From Gemmatimonadota bacterium (GTDB taxonomy: Bacteria; Gemmatimonadota; Gemmatimonadetes; Gemmatimonadales; Gemmatimonadaceae), in NCBI GenBank assembly GCA_026387895.1, contig JAPLKT010000126.1, positions 1 through 40,651 on the forward strand: a stretch of DNA of 40,651 nt, given 5' to 3'. Each line of letters begins with the position of its first letter. Position 1 is the stretch's first letter. Positions 1-8,762 of this stretch are shown piece by piece. The notes under the pieces were generated by a model. The model was not told the origin of the DNA. It saw only the letters and a list, made by a program, of their open reading frames with translations, and did not search any database. The translations under genes and the position numbers were made by a program.

Positions 1-2184
1 CACCATAATGCCAAGCGCGAGGTCGTTATCCGCCTGATGCGAGGCGGGCGTGCTACGCCCTGCGGCCGTCCCATCCGTGTGGTCACTCGGCAGAATCACC
101 ATCACCAGGTTGGGCATCGCCTTCTTGGCTTCCCATTCCTTAACATTTTCAGTAAAAATATCGGCCTTCAGCACGTCCGGAACATCCTGCGTCCACGACG
201 GATATTCGCGCACCAGCGTGCGATCGAGCGACGCAATCGGCGACGTGGTGTTGTAGTCCTTCTTCACGAGTTCGCGGAAATAGGCTGCGTCGTGCGGCTG
301 CCGATCGCGCCACTCGGCGAGGTATTTCTGCCGCACGGAGACGTCGCGATCCTTAGGCGCCGGCGCATACTCGCCAAACACGCTGACCTTTTTCCCCTTG
401 GCCTGCGCGCCTTCCCACAGGAACCCGCCGCTCGAGTACGCCAAGGCGTCGCGTCCCTCGGACGGATACGAACGGCCATAATACAGCGGCCACATCGGAT
501 ACTCGGTCTCATTCGCCGACACGAGCCACTGGTGCCCGTCCGCGGAGTTGCCGCCGGAGGCGAAGAAATGGTCGAGCAGCACATACTGATCGGCGAGCGC
601 GTGGGTGTTCGGCGTAATATCCCGCCCGTACATAGCGAGCGTCGAATCACTCGCCCCCTTGCCTATATCGCCAAGTACCTGATCGTAGGTGCGGTTCTCC
701 TTGACGATGAACACCACGTGATTGATCAAGCTCGCCTCGCCAGGACGCTCTGGTACGGCGCGCGCACTCGCGGTCGGGCGCACGGCGAGCGCACGATCAG
801 GCTGCGACAGCAGGGTCAGACGATTGTTCTGTGCGACACTCGTCGTGTAGGCCGTGAGTTCAGCGTCGGTGGGAACCGGAATCACATTCACCGAACCCCG
901 CACCGCATGCACAAAGCCGGCAGTCTTGCCGGGATGCCCGCTCGTCCGTCCGTCTCCAGACCCAACTCCAAGTAGCGTACCCACGGCGATCGTCGTGCCG
1001 TCGCCGCTGATATCGATGCTCGCAGGATACCATCCTGTCGGAATTAGACCCTTGAACACACCGTACTTGAGTCCGAGGGTCGCCGACACATCATACACAC
1101 CCACCGCGTTTAATCCGCCGAGTGTGACGTAGAGCTTGTTGAAGTCAGGGGAGAGGGCAACTGCGGTCGGAGCATATCCCGGCTTTCGTTCACGGAATGG
1201 TGCAATCTCGATCACGCCAGCGAGCGTGTTGGAGCGCGTGTCGATGACGCTCACCGCATCACTGTTCCCGTTGGCAACGTAGAGGCGGTTCCGCTTCTCG
1301 TCCCACACGAGTCCACTGGGATGACGCCCAACAATGATGTTGGTCGTGATAGTCCCGGTGGTCAGATCGATTCGCGCGATCGTCCCTGGCTGCGCGATGC
1401 CGCGTGTGTCCACCCGCACATCCTCGGCGAGTGGATCGCAGCACTGCTTGGTGGCGAGCTCTCCCGGCTTCGGCTTGGGTCCGCCGAACACCGACACATA
1501 GGCCACCGTGCCCGCTTCATTGATGACAGCAGCAATCGGGAGCACGCCCATTTCGATAACTGAGAGCTGTTTGCCATTCTCGGCGTCGAGTACCGCGAGT
1601 TGATCATTGGCCGGAAGCGGAAGGACGGCGAGTCGCTTGCCGTCCGCGCCAGCGCGACGTGCCACCGCGGGCGCACCCGACATAAACTCGCCAAGCCGGC
1701 CGGACACGGCGGCTACTACTACACTGTCGCCACCGCCAACCGCGGCGGGCGCGGTTCCGGAACGATCGTAAAAAAAGAGCTGGGAGAAACTCTTGGCTCG
1801 GGCGAGCGGAGGACCGCCGGGGAGGCGGCTCTGCGCAACGGCGTCGGGCAGGCGCCCAACGGTTGAGACGAGCACGCGCCCAAGCACAGGATCCATGGTC
1901 ACGCCGTGAACGCCGGGACGACCATCAAACGTTGCCTTTGCGAGCACTCGATTGTCGCGCCAGGACATGCGCCACACCGCGCTCTGCGCGCCAACCCAGA
2001 TCTCGTCGGACCGTTCACCAAAGCGAACGCCGCCCACGCGGTCATTGAAGACAGTCTGGACGCCGGCGGGGGTGACCCGCTGGTTCGTCGCAATCACCCC
2101 AGGCTTCACCACCTCTCGCTGAGGAGCGGGAGCCTGGACTTGAAGGGCAAAAAGGAGGGCAGGTGTGAGCGCGGTCGTAATCAT
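1..2184 (-). CDS. Beta-propeller (YVTN-type) and phosphoesterase-family exported protein, 3' end outside window
   Basis: The minus-strand frame is open from an ATG at 2184 to the window edge (728 codons, no stop), so the C-terminus is missing. A short hydrophobic N-terminus (about residues 3-17) suggests export. The first half has repeated beta-propeller blades of the YVTN/lactonase type: stretches such as NRLYVANGNSDAVSVIDT and a later KLYVTLGGLNAVGVYD. The second half starts with a phosphoesterase-family signature (HVVFIVKENRTYDQVLGDI) and then a region with DHFFASGGNSADGHQW and LPSDHTDG, which look like metal-site segments. This two-domain layout is known for secreted phosphoesterase/beta-propeller proteins; the natural substrate is not evident. 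It is divergent from the dienelactone hydrolase gene across about 190 bp. The domain assignment is fairly secure, the function is not. Confidence 0.85.
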   Translation of the reverse strand, partial: MITTALTPALLFALQVQAPAPQREVVKPGVIATNQRVTPAGVQTVFNDRVGGVRFGERSDEIWVGAQSAVWRMSWRDNRVLAKATFDGRPGVHGVTMDPVLGRVLVSTVGRLPDAVAQSRLPGGPPLARAKSFSQLFFYDRSGTAPAAVGGGDSVVVAAVSGRLGEFMSGAPAVARRAGADGKRLAVLPLPANDQLAVLDAENGKQLSVIEMGVLPIAAVINEAGTVAYVSVFGGPKPKPGELATKQCCDPLAEDVRVDTRGIAQPGTIARIDLTTGTITTNIIVGRHPSGLVWDEKRNRLYVANGNSDAVSVIDTRSNTLAGVIEIAPFRERKPGYAPTAVALSPDFNKLYVTLGGLNAVGVYDVSATLGLKYGVFKGLIPTGWYPASIDISGDGTTIAVGTLLGVGSGDGRTSGHPGKTAGFVHAVRGSVNVIPVPTDAELTAYTTSVAQNNRLTLLSQPDRALAVRPTASARAVPERPGEASLINHVVFIVKENRTYDQVLGDIGKGASDSTLAMYGRDITPNTHALADQYVLLDHFFASGGNSADGHQWLVSANETEYPMWPLYYGRSYPSEGRDALAYSSGGFLWEGAQAKGKKVSVFGEYAPAPKDRDVSVRQKYLAEWRDRQPHDAAYFRELVKKDYNTTSPIASLDRTLVREYPSWTQDVPDVLKADIFTENVKEWEAKKAMPNLVMVILPSDHTDGTAAGRSTPASHQADNDLALGIMV

Positions 2185-2374
2185 ATTTATGAATTGATGT
2201 GGTGACTGTAGTAGAGTCTACGCTACGTCCCGTCGACACCCCTTGCAAGCAACAGTTTGGTATCGGTGCCCGGCCTGTCGCACTCGACCCCCATGGACGC
2301 GCGACTCGCCCCCTCGCACCAGTCGACCGGTCAACCTATTATACACAAGCCACCAACCCTCTTGAGGGATACTC

Positions 2375-3367
2375 ATGCAGCGTCGAATCTTCGCTCTTTC
2401 CGCCATAGTCCTGCTCGCAGCCTGCTCCGTGCAGCAGTGGCGTCCGTCCCGCTCGATGGCGATGGACCCTCACATGTCGCACATGTCGGTTGCCGATATT
2501 CGGTCGACCGCGTCCACGAGCATCCACAGTGCGGATTGGCAGGGAGTCCCAGGCCTTCCCGCGAGCAACAACGCCGCCGCCGCGCGCATTCAGGCGAGCC
2601 CGCGCCACTCGGAATGGGTGAAAATCGCGTGGGCGCCTGGCTCCAAGGACTCGCTGATGGCGTGGATTGTCTATCCCGTCGGCAGCAAGAAGGCGCCTGT
2701 GGTCGTCGTGGTGCACGAGATCTACGGGTTGTCGACCTGGATGCGTGGCGTTGCTGACCAAGTCGCGGCCGAAGGGTTTATCGCGATTGCCCCAGACCTG
2801 AACTCGCGTGTTCGCGGTGGGCCGTCGACCGATGAACTCACGCGTGACTCGTCGCAGAAGATCATCCGTGGCGTGCCGAACGCCGATAAGGACGCTGGAG
2901 TTCTCGCCGCTGCGACCTACGCCATGTCACAGCCGGCCGCCGAGAAGAAGTACGGCGTGGTTGGCTATTGCTGGGGCGGTTCGGTGGCGTTCAATCATGC
3001 CGTGTTCAACGGCAAGGGACACGCCGCCTCTGTGGCCTATTATGGTCTCCCGTATACCGGCCCGAATCCCGCCGATCCGACCAAGCAGATTCCGGTGGTG
3101 GACTCGCTCAAGAAGATCCAGGTTCCTGTGATGCTGCTGAGCGGAACCGGCGACGCCCGGATCACGGCCGCCATGCCAGATCTTGCGGCGGCCATGAAGT
3201 CGCTGGGGAAGACATACGAGTCGACCAACTATGAGGGGGCGATCCATGGATTCCTCCGCGCACAGGACGACACCCCGGACGCTGCCGGTCAGGCGAACCT
3301 GACGGCCACCAAGGATGCCTGGCCCAAGACGATCGCCTTTTTTAAGAAGAACCTTGGCGTGAAGTAG
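2375..3367 (+). CDS. Dienelactone hydrolase family lipoprotein
   Basis: A 330-aa alpha/beta hydrolase. A lipoprotein signal peptide is visible: RR near the start, a hydrophobic run, then lipobox LAAC with the lipidated Cys at residue 17. The mature enzyme should therefore be membrane-anchored outside the cytoplasm. The dienelactone hydrolase fold is shown by HEIYG (114-118), the nucleophile motif GYCWGG with Cys199, the acid Asp260 in SGTGDAR, and His291 in HGF. Cys-Asp-His is the DLH triad. The family hydrolyses lactones and esters; the substrate here cannot be told. The ATG is preceded by GAGGGA, a good ribosome site. A strong intrinsic terminator follows the stop codon, so this is probably a single-gene unit. 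Confidence 0.92.
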   Translation: MQRRIFALSAIVLLAACSVQQWRPSRSMAMDPHMSHMSVADIRSTASTSIHSADWQGVPGLPASNNAAAARIQASPRHSEWVKIAWAPGSKDSLMAWIVYPVGSKKAPVVVVVHEIYGLSTWMRGVADQVAAEGFIAIAPDLNSRVRGGPSTDELTRDSSQKIIRGVPNADKDAGVLAAATYAMSQPAAEKKYGVVGYCWGGSVAFNHAVFNGKGHAASVAYYGLPYTGPNPADPTKQIPVVDSLKKIQVPVMLLSGTGDARITAAMPDLAAAMKSLGKTYESTNYEGAIHGFLRAQDDTPDAAGQANLTATKDAWPKTIAFFKKNLGVK

Positions 3368-3414
3368 AGCAGGCGCGGTTATTAGGCGCGGCTGGCAGGC
3401 GCGGTTGTGAGAAA

Positions 3415-3447
3415 GGGCCGACACCGTATGTGGTGTCGGCCCTTTTT
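3415..3447 (+). terminator. Rho-independent terminator after the dienelactone hydrolase gene
   Basis: An 11-bp perfect stem, GGGCCGACACC (3415-3425) against GGTGTCGGCCC (3432-3442), encloses a 6-nt loop and is followed by five T. It lies about 48 bp past the stop codon at 3367. Confidence 0.93.
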
Positions 3448-3451
3448 ATTG

Positions 3452-3490
3452 GTCGGCAGGGAGTCGGCAGGGAGTCGGCAGGGAGTCGGC
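3452..3490. repeat. 11-bp tandem repeat, about 3.5 copies
   Basis: The unit GTCGGCAGGGA occurs three times in a row at 3452-3484, then a partial GTCGGC. It lies between the terminator and the 3' end of the convergent small gene. The first six bases of the unit also occur in the 3' arm of the terminator stem (TGTCGGCCC), so it may have grown by slippage from that sequence. Confidence 0.9.
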
Positions 3491-3496
3491 CGAGTA

Positions 3497-3787
3497 CTAG
3501 GCGTCGTTTGACATCCCAAACAGCGCCAGCCACTCCGGCCAGTTCCCGGGCATCTCAAAGAAATCGTCGAAAAAGACCAATCCGGCCTTCTCAAAGGCCT
3601 CGATCAGCGCGGCCAGGCCGTCGTCGTCAAAGATTGGCCCAATGGCGACGAGATCCTTTTCGACGCGAAATTCGTTGTCCGTGAGGGTCAGCGCTTGGTC
3701 GATCTGGACCCGGGTCAGGCCAGACCGTTCAAAGGCACTTTTGCGCACCAACAGGGTGGTGGCGCTGGAAGACAGTGGAAGTGGCAT
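3497..3787 (-). CDS. Conserved-looking small protein of unknown function, 96 aa
   Basis: I do not recognise a family. The protein starts MPLPLSSSATTLLVRKSAFE and has an acidic C-terminal half with FDDDGLAALIEAFEKAGLVFFDDFFEMP and a WPEW segment. The balanced, non-repetitive composition suggests a real gene. An upstream TTG (3823) would lengthen it, but ATG 3787 is preferred because AAAGG lies upstream and the product then begins with a natural N-terminus. There is no signal peptide or membrane segment, so it is presumably cytoplasmic. It is divergent from mnmG: the two start codons are only about 23 bp apart, leaving almost no room for separate promoters. Confidence 0.7.
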   Translation of the reverse strand: MPLPLSSSATTLLVRKSAFERSGLTRVQIDQALTLTDNEFRVEKDLVAIGPIFDDDGLAALIEAFEKAGLVFFDDFFEMPGNWPEWLALFGMSNDA

Positions 3788-3810
3788 GCAGGCAGGATAC
3801 CTTTGAAGGA

Positions 3811-5790
3811 ATGACCAGAGCAAGGGTTGGGTTGAAGTTGGGGATTTCTTCCGATCGCTCGGTGGAGTCTGCGTACGACGTCATCGTCGTTGGCGGTGGG
3901 CACGCCGGCGCCGAAGCCGCCGTGGCCGCGGCGCGCGCGATCGGACGTGGCGCGCGCGTGGCACTCGTCACCAGCTCAGTTGAGACCATCGGGCAGATGT
4001 CGTGTAATCCCGCGATCGGCGGGGTGGCCAAGGGAACTGTCGTGCGCGAAATCGACGCCCTTGGTGGCATTATGGGACGGGCTATTGATCGCGCGACGAT
4101 TCAGTTCCGAATGCTCAATCGCGGAAAGGGGCCGGCCGTGTGGGCTCCGCGCGCGCAGGCGGATCGCGGGTTGTATCGACGGGCCGTGCGTTCTCTCCTC
4201 GAAGAACATCCCGGTGTCTCGCTCGTGCAGGGCACCGTGCGCCAACTGCTGTTTGCCCCTGGCGATCCGGCGGTGCGCGGGGTGGAGACGATGGAGGGAC
4301 GTCGCTTCAGCGCGCGTGCCGTGGTTATCACCACGGGCACTTTCCTCCGTGGCCGCATCCATATTGGCACCGACACCGCGCTCGCCGGCGGGCGCGCGGG
4401 AGAACAGAGCACCACACACCTAGCCGAACAACTCGCGGAGGTCGGACTTACGGTCGAGCGCTTCAAGACGGGAACGCCGCCGCGTATCGACGGCCGGTCG
4501 GTGGACTACTCCGCCCTCGAACGCCAAGAATCTGAACTCGCTGATTTCGATTATCGCTGGTCGGCACTCGACACCGCACGTCGCGCTCCGCTTGAGCAGC
4601 TCGCCTGCTGGATCGCCTTCGCCGATACCCCAACCAAACAGATTGTCGCCGATCACATCAATGAATCGGCGATGTACGGCGGAGCCATTGGCGCGCGCGG
4701 CCCGCGCTACTGCCCAAGCATCGAAGACAAAATTGTCCGGTTCCCAGACGCCGAACGGCATCAGCTCTTCCTGGAACCAGAGGGGCTCGACACGCACGAG
4801 CTGTACGTAAACGGGCTCTCCACCTCACTCCCCGCCAAGGTGCAGATCGAAATGTTGCGCTCGGTGCGTGGCCTTGAGCAGGTGGAGATGACGCGCGCCG
4901 GCTATGCGATCGAGTACGACTATTATCCGCCCACGCAGTTGCATCCCTGGCTCGAGGTTCGCGCTATTGAAGGATTGTTCCTCGCCGGACAGATCAATGG
5001 CACCACGGGCTATGAAGAAGCGGGCGGGCAGGGGGTACTCGCGGGGTTGAATGCCGGTCTGCGCGCGCGCGACCGCGCGCCGCTTGTACTGGGGCGCGAG
5101 AGTTCGTATATCGGCGTGCTCGTCGACGACCTCGTCACGCGCGGCGTGGATGAGCCCTACCGACTCTTTACCTCGCGCTCTGAGTTTCGTCTTACCGTGC
5201 GACAGGACAACGCGCTGCACCGTCTCGCGCCCATCGGCCTCGCACTGGGGATCTACACCGATGCGGAGCGCGCAGGCATTGATGCGCGAGCCTCGGAATA
5301 CGATCGCCTCTGGCAGGTGGCGCGCGAAACCAGCGCGCGCCCCGATCTCGTGGAGCGCTTGGTCACCGCCGCGGGCGGTTTGCCCCTGCACCACGCGGTG
5401 CGCGTGGTGGAACTGGCCAAGCGCAACGGCGTCGCCCTCGAGGAAGTACTCGCGGCCGTCGGCATCACCGAGTCGTTCTCGCGCGACGAACTCACGACCG
5501 TCGATCTCGAAATCAAGTATGCCGGCTACTTCGAGAAAGAGCGATTCGCAGCCAACCGTCTGGCCCGCATGGCAGAACTGCCGCTGCCTGCAGACGCTCC
5601 CTACGCGCGCATGAAGACGCTCTCTATGGAATCGCGCCAAAAGCTTGCGGCACGCCGTCCGCAAACAATTGCACAGGCCTCGAGTATTCCGGGTGTGAGT
5701 CCCGCTGATCTCCAAAATCTTGTCCTCGAGATCGAGCGCCTACGGCAGCCTCACTCGGCGCTCGCCACGGACGCGGCGCTCGCCGAGTGA
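3811..5790 (+). CDS. mnmG: tRNA uridine-5-carboxymethylaminomethyl modification enzyme MnmG (GidA)
   Basis: MnmG is the FAD-binding partner of MnmE. The complex adds the 5-carboxymethylaminomethyl group to the wobble uridine of certain tRNAs. The N-terminus has the dinucleotide-binding segment YDVIVVGGGHAGAEAA, then SCNPAIGG, GTFLRG and the family signature INGTTGYEEAGGQG. The C-terminal domain has PYRLFTSRSEFRLTVR and KYAGYFEKE, followed by the usual helical tail ending IPGVSPADLQN. Length of about 660 aa fits the family. The start is uncertain: the frame opens at GTG 3775; ATG 3811, TTG 3832 (with AAGGG upstream) and GTG 3862 are also possible. The stop overlaps the next gene by 4 bp (GTGA). 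Its partner mnmE is at 34.4-35.8 kb in the same window. Confidence 0.96.
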   Translation: MTRARVGLKLGISSDRSVESAYDVIVVGGGHAGAEAAVAAARAIGRGARVALVTSSVETIGQMSCNPAIGGVAKGTVVREIDALGGIMGRAIDRATIQFRMLNRGKGPAVWAPRAQADRGLYRRAVRSLLEEHPGVSLVQGTVRQLLFAPGDPAVRGVETMEGRRFSARAVVITTGTFLRGRIHIGTDTALAGGRAGEQSTTHLAEQLAEVGLTVERFKTGTPPRIDGRSVDYSALERQESELADFDYRWSALDTARRAPLEQLACWIAFADTPTKQIVADHINESAMYGGAIGARGPRYCPSIEDKIVRFPDAERHQLFLEPEGLDTHELYVNGLSTSLPAKVQIEMLRSVRGLEQVEMTRAGYAIEYDYYPPTQLHPWLEVRAIEGLFLAGQINGTTGYEEAGGQGVLAGLNAGLRARDRAPLVLGRESSYIGVLVDDLVTRGVDEPYRLFTSRSEFRLTVRQDNALHRLAPIGLALGIYTDAERAGIDARASEYDRLWQVARETSARPDLVERLVTAAGGLPLHHAVRVVELAKRNGVALEEVLAAVGITESFSRDELTTVDLEIKYAGYFEKERFAANRLARMAELPLPADAPYARMKTLSMESRQKLAARRPQTIAQASSIPGVSPADLQNLVLEIERLRQPHSALATDAALAE

Positions 5791-7958
5791 CCGCGCACAC
5801 GTCTCCGGAAAGATCGTTGCACGAGGCTGAGCGCGAGGGGCTTTGGTCTGGCCCACTGATTCCGCGGATGATTGCGTGTGTTCTAGTGGTATTGGGCTGC
5901 CTGCCGGTGGCCAGCCTTATCGCCGGAGGATTACCTGACGATCGCGCCCGTGCACAGTCCATGGCGCAGTACATCGCACAATGGATCGACTGGGGGACCA
6001 GTTCTGCGATCTGCGCGGCTGTTGGTGTTGTGGCTGTGATTGTGTGGCGCGCGCGAGAACGTGATGCGCTTGGGAGCACCCACACATCGACGCCTCACCT
6101 TGCGACACCACACAGCTCGACGCTGGTCCGCGCGCGTCGCCGCCGCCTGACAGAGTGGGGAGTTCCCGCCGCGGCGCTCGCGCTCTACATCTGCATTGCG
6201 CGATTCGTCTTCGCTGGCCGTCCGCTACTGATCGACGAACTTGTGCAGGTCATGCAGGCGCGGCTCTACGCGGCCGGACAACTCTTTGCCCCCGTGGAGC
6301 GCTACCGGGAGTTCTTCTCTGTGCTGCATGTGGTCGACACTGGCGGGAAGGTCTACTCGCAGTTCCCGCCCGGTGGGCCGGCGATGTTGGCACTCGGCGA
6401 ACTGTTCGGCGCGCCGTGGCTCGTGGGTCCGGTCTGTGGCGCGTTGTGTGTTGCCCTCTTTGCACGACTCATTCGCTACACAGATCCCACCGCGTCTCCT
6501 CGCTGGCAGCTCGCGACCACGGCGCTCTTTGCTGTAACCCCGTTTGGCGCGTTCATGTTTGCGTCGCATATGAACCATGTGACGGCGCTGCTTTTCTTGA
6601 TGGTCGCTACACTGGCCGTTGCCCACCTGATGGCGCGCGACGCTGACGCGGGGCTCGGTACTGGAGCTCCGGCAGATTCAACGGTCCGCGCCCTAGCGCC
6701 AGCATTCCTCTGCGGCCTCGGACTCGGCGCCGCAGCTACGATCCGCCCACTCGACGCTTTCGCGTTCGCCCTTCCTGCAGGCCTGTGGTTCCTCTGGCGC
6801 GCACTCAAGACACCAGCGCGCTGGGCCGATGCCCTGGCTTCTGCCGCTGGAATCGCCGTGCCGTTTGCGGTCATGATGTGGGTGAATCATCGCACCACAG
6901 GGTCGCCGCTGCTCTTCGGGTACGAAGTGCTCTGGGGCGCGTCGCACGGACTCGGCTTCCATGCAGCACCGTGGGGTGATGCGCACACTCCCGCGCGCGG
7001 GCTTGCTTTGATCTCATTGTACGTCACGCGGTTGCAGACATATCTGTTTGAATCGCCATTTCCGGCGCTCCTCCCGGCGGTGGCTGCGCTCTGGTTCACC
7101 CGTCGCTGTTCGGCGATTGATCGCTATCTGTTGGCGAGCTCGGTATTTCTTGGCGCGCTGTATTTCGCCTACTGGCACGACGGCTTTTTTCTTGGACCGC
7201 GATTCGTCTTTCCCTGGCTACCGGTGCTTGTTCTCTGGAGTGCACGATTGCCGCGACTAGTTCGCGAGCGGTTTGGTGTGGGGATGGTATCGGTCGCCAC
7301 TAATGCCGGACTCGTCTCTGGTTTTGCTATGGCAGTTGTCTTTGCGTTGCCGGTGCGGGTCGCGCAGTATCGCGGTGGGTGGTCGTCGATGCGCGATGAC
7401 TACGGTGCCTTGGCGTCAGCCGTCGGCGCGCGGAATGCCTTAGTGTTTGTGCGGGAGTCGTGGGGCGCCGAGTTGATGGCGCGGCTCTGGGCGCTCGATC
7501 TCTCGCGGAGCGCGGCCGCCGCGCTGTATCACGACGTTGATGCCTGCACCCTGGACCGCGCGATTCGTGTTCTGGAGCAATCGGGTACTCGAGGTGTAGT
7601 TGCCGAGCGGGTGCTTGCACCGCTGCGTGCTGATTCGAGTGTGGTGACGGGAAGTCCGTTTTCTCCGGACAGCACAGAGCGTTTCCTGCGCGGGGCGCAA
7701 TACGACGCCACTTGTGTCGCGCGGTTGAACGAGGATCGTGCGGGGTACGCGTTGCTCCATCCCGTACTGTTGGATCGCAGGAGCGGGAACGTCTATGCAC
7801 GCGACCTCGGCGCGCGCGACACGCTGCTCATGGCGCAGTACCCAGAGCGCTCGGTGTATCTAATGCGCCGGCGCTTGGCCGAGGCGGGCGGCGCATTGGA
7901 ATGGCTCCCGATGTCGCGCGATTCAGTTATGGCGCACTGGCGGCGCGGCGCGCCGTAG
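5787..7958 (+). CDS. Polytopic membrane protein, glycosyltransferase-like (ArnT/RgtA-like fold)
   Basis: A 723-aa integral membrane protein with about ten to twelve hydrophobic segments. After the first helices comes an acidic motif in RPLLIDELVQVMQARLYAAG, then SQFPPGGPAMLALGE. This pattern is typical of GT-C type glycosyltransferases of the RgtA/ArnT group, where an acidic residue in the first outer loop is catalytic. Those enzymes move sugars from polyprenyl carriers to lipids or proteins on the outer face of the membrane. The assignment is by pattern only. The C-terminal 180 residues look soluble. The GTG start overlaps the mnmG stop (GTGA), so translation is probably coupled. Immediately after the stop codon the repeat array begins. 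Confidence 0.75.
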   Translation: MTAHTSPERSLHEAEREGLWSGPLIPRMIACVLVVLGCLPVASLIAGGLPDDRARAQSMAQYIAQWIDWGTSSAICAAVGVVAVIVWRARERDALGSTHTSTPHLATPHSSTLVRARRRRLTEWGVPAAALALYICIARFVFAGRPLLIDELVQVMQARLYAAGQLFAPVERYREFFSVLHVVDTGGKVYSQFPPGGPAMLALGELFGAPWLVGPVCGALCVALFARLIRYTDPTASPRWQLATTALFAVTPFGAFMFASHMNHVTALLFLMVATLAVAHLMARDADAGLGTGAPADSTVRALAPAFLCGLGLGAAATIRPLDAFAFALPAGLWFLWRALKTPARWADALASAAGIAVPFAVMMWVNHRTTGSPLLFGYEVLWGASHGLGFHAAPWGDAHTPARGLALISLYVTRLQTYLFESPFPALLPAVAALWFTRRCSAIDRYLLASSVFLGALYFAYWHDGFFLGPRFVFPWLPVLVLWSARLPRLVRERFGVGMVSVATNAGLVSGFAMAVVFALPVRVAQYRGGWSSMRDDYGALASAVGARNALVFVRESWGAELMARLWALDLSRSAAAALYHDVDACTLDRAIRVLEQSGTRGVVAERVLAPLRADSSVVTGSPFSPDSTERFLRGAQYDATCVARLNEDRAGYALLHPVLLDRRSGNVYARDLGARDTLLMAQYPERSVYLMRRRLAEAGGALEWLPMSRDSVMAHWRRGAP

Positions 7959-7961
7959 GGT

Positions 7962-8208
7962 TCGCAGAGTCTGTGGCAGAGTCTGTGGCAGAGTCGGTCG
8001 CAGAGTCTCGCAGAGTCTCGCAGAGTCTCGCAGAGTCGGTCGCAGAGTCTCGCAGAGTCGGTCGCAGAGTCGGTCGCAGAGTCGGTCGCAGAGTCTCGCA
8101 GAGTCTCGCAGAGTCTCGCAGAGTCTCGGATCGGGAACCTTCCCAGTCTCGCAGAGTCTCGCAGAGTCTCGCAGAGTCTCGCAGAGTCTCGGATCGGGAA
8201 CCTTCCCA
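7962..8208. repeat. Mosaic 10/12-bp tandem-repeat array with a 63-bp higher-order repeat
   Basis: About 19 units in two lengths: CGCAGAGTCT (10 bp) and CGCAGAGTCGGT or close variants (12 bp). The two types alternate irregularly from 7962 to about 8126. The last part is a 63-bp higher-order unit present twice: four 10-bp units, then CGGATCGGGAACCTTCCCA. The tail contains a small hairpin (GGGAA-CC-TTCCC). Almost every unit carries GAGTC. The array starts 3 bp after the stop codon of the membrane-protein gene. Both strands stay open across it, giving spurious repetitive ORFs. No function is known to me. Confidence 0.95.
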
Positions 8209-8341
8209 CATGTGTACGGTGATATGAGAGCCCCCTGAGTACTCGCAGGGGTACTAGCAGGGGTACTAGCGGGTGTATTAGTTGCAGTATGCTACTATAT
8301 CGGCACTATTAGTAACACAATAGAACTATTACAACGGAGCG
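8209..8341. other. Gene-free stretch with a 12-bp repeat (8239-8281) and AT-rich sequence
   Basis: GTACTCGCAGGG (8239), GTACTAGCAGGG (8251), GTACTAGCGGGT (8263) and a partial GTATTAG (8275) form a 12-bp tandem repeat. CCCCTG (8232-8237) can pair with CAGGGG around the first unit. The following 50 bases are AT-rich and may hold the old promoter of the SIMPL remnant downstream, but I cannot define a clear -35/-10 pair. Confidence 0.7.
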
Positions 8342-8731
8342 GACATTCGCCCATCCTCCGGGTGGTTCGTGGTGGTCGTCGGGACACTATTCGTCCTTGG
8401 TGGCAGTTCGTCAGCGCGCGCGCAGGAGCGCCATCACCCAAGGCACCGCAGCTCAATAGCTCAGCGACGGGCGAGGTCAAGCTATGCCCAGACCGAGCCA
8501 CCCTGACCCTGACCCTGAGCGTGGAGAGTCGAGGCGTAACCGAAGGTCGGGAGCGAGGCCGCGCGACGCCAGAAGCAGGTGCTGGACACACTGCGCGCCC
8601 TTGGAATCGGCACGGATCAGATCCAGACCGCATCCCTACCGATCAACCCCGAGTATTCAAACCCCGCCCCCGGCGGAACGATCACCGTAAGCGCTACAGT
8701 GAGCGGTCACTGGGGCTTTATCCTCAGCTGA
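8342..8731 (+). pseudogene. Frameshifted, truncated remnant of a SIMPL-domain (DUF541) exported protein
   Basis: Three pieces of one protein lie in order in two frames. First, a signal peptide in frame 2 (from about 8363): WFVVVVGTLFVLGGSSSARA. Second, in frame 1: SATGEVKLCPDRATLTL and SVESRGVT. Third, back in frame 2 (from about 8543): ARRQKQVLDTLRALGIGTDQ, then QTASLPINPEY, to a TGA at 8729-8731. SATGE-hydrophobic-PD and the TLxxLGI...I.T....PEY pattern are the N-terminal half of SIMPL proteins, which are usually about 230-250 aa. So there are two compensating frameshifts (near 8420-8440 and 8540), a loss of the C-terminal half, and no ATG at the start. ACCCTG is repeated three times inside it, a sign of slippage. 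Intact SIMPL proteins are periplasmic; the role is poorly known. Confidence 0.8.
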
Positions 8732-8762
8732 GGTGTATGGGAGGGGTGGATTTGCGGCGGAT

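Noticed and set aside
4825-5715. Long minus-strand ORF opposite mnmG
   Set aside because: Antisense shadow of a strongly conserved gene.
7962-8208. CRISPR array
   Set aside because: Units are 10-12 bp and contiguous, with no unique spacers of about 30 bp and no cas genes.
7712-8227. Repetitive ORFs on both strands across the array
   Set aside because: They are translations of the tandem repeat and of the membrane-protein gene in other frames; no start signals or independent sequence.
8342-8731. Programmed frameshifting in the SIMPL remnant
   Set aside because: Two shifts, no slippery site seen, no start ATG and an early stop favour decay.
8722-8733. Palindrome CCTCAGCTGAGG as an operator or terminator
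   Set aside because: Perfect but short, no T-run; it overlaps the stop of the remnant and could be chance.
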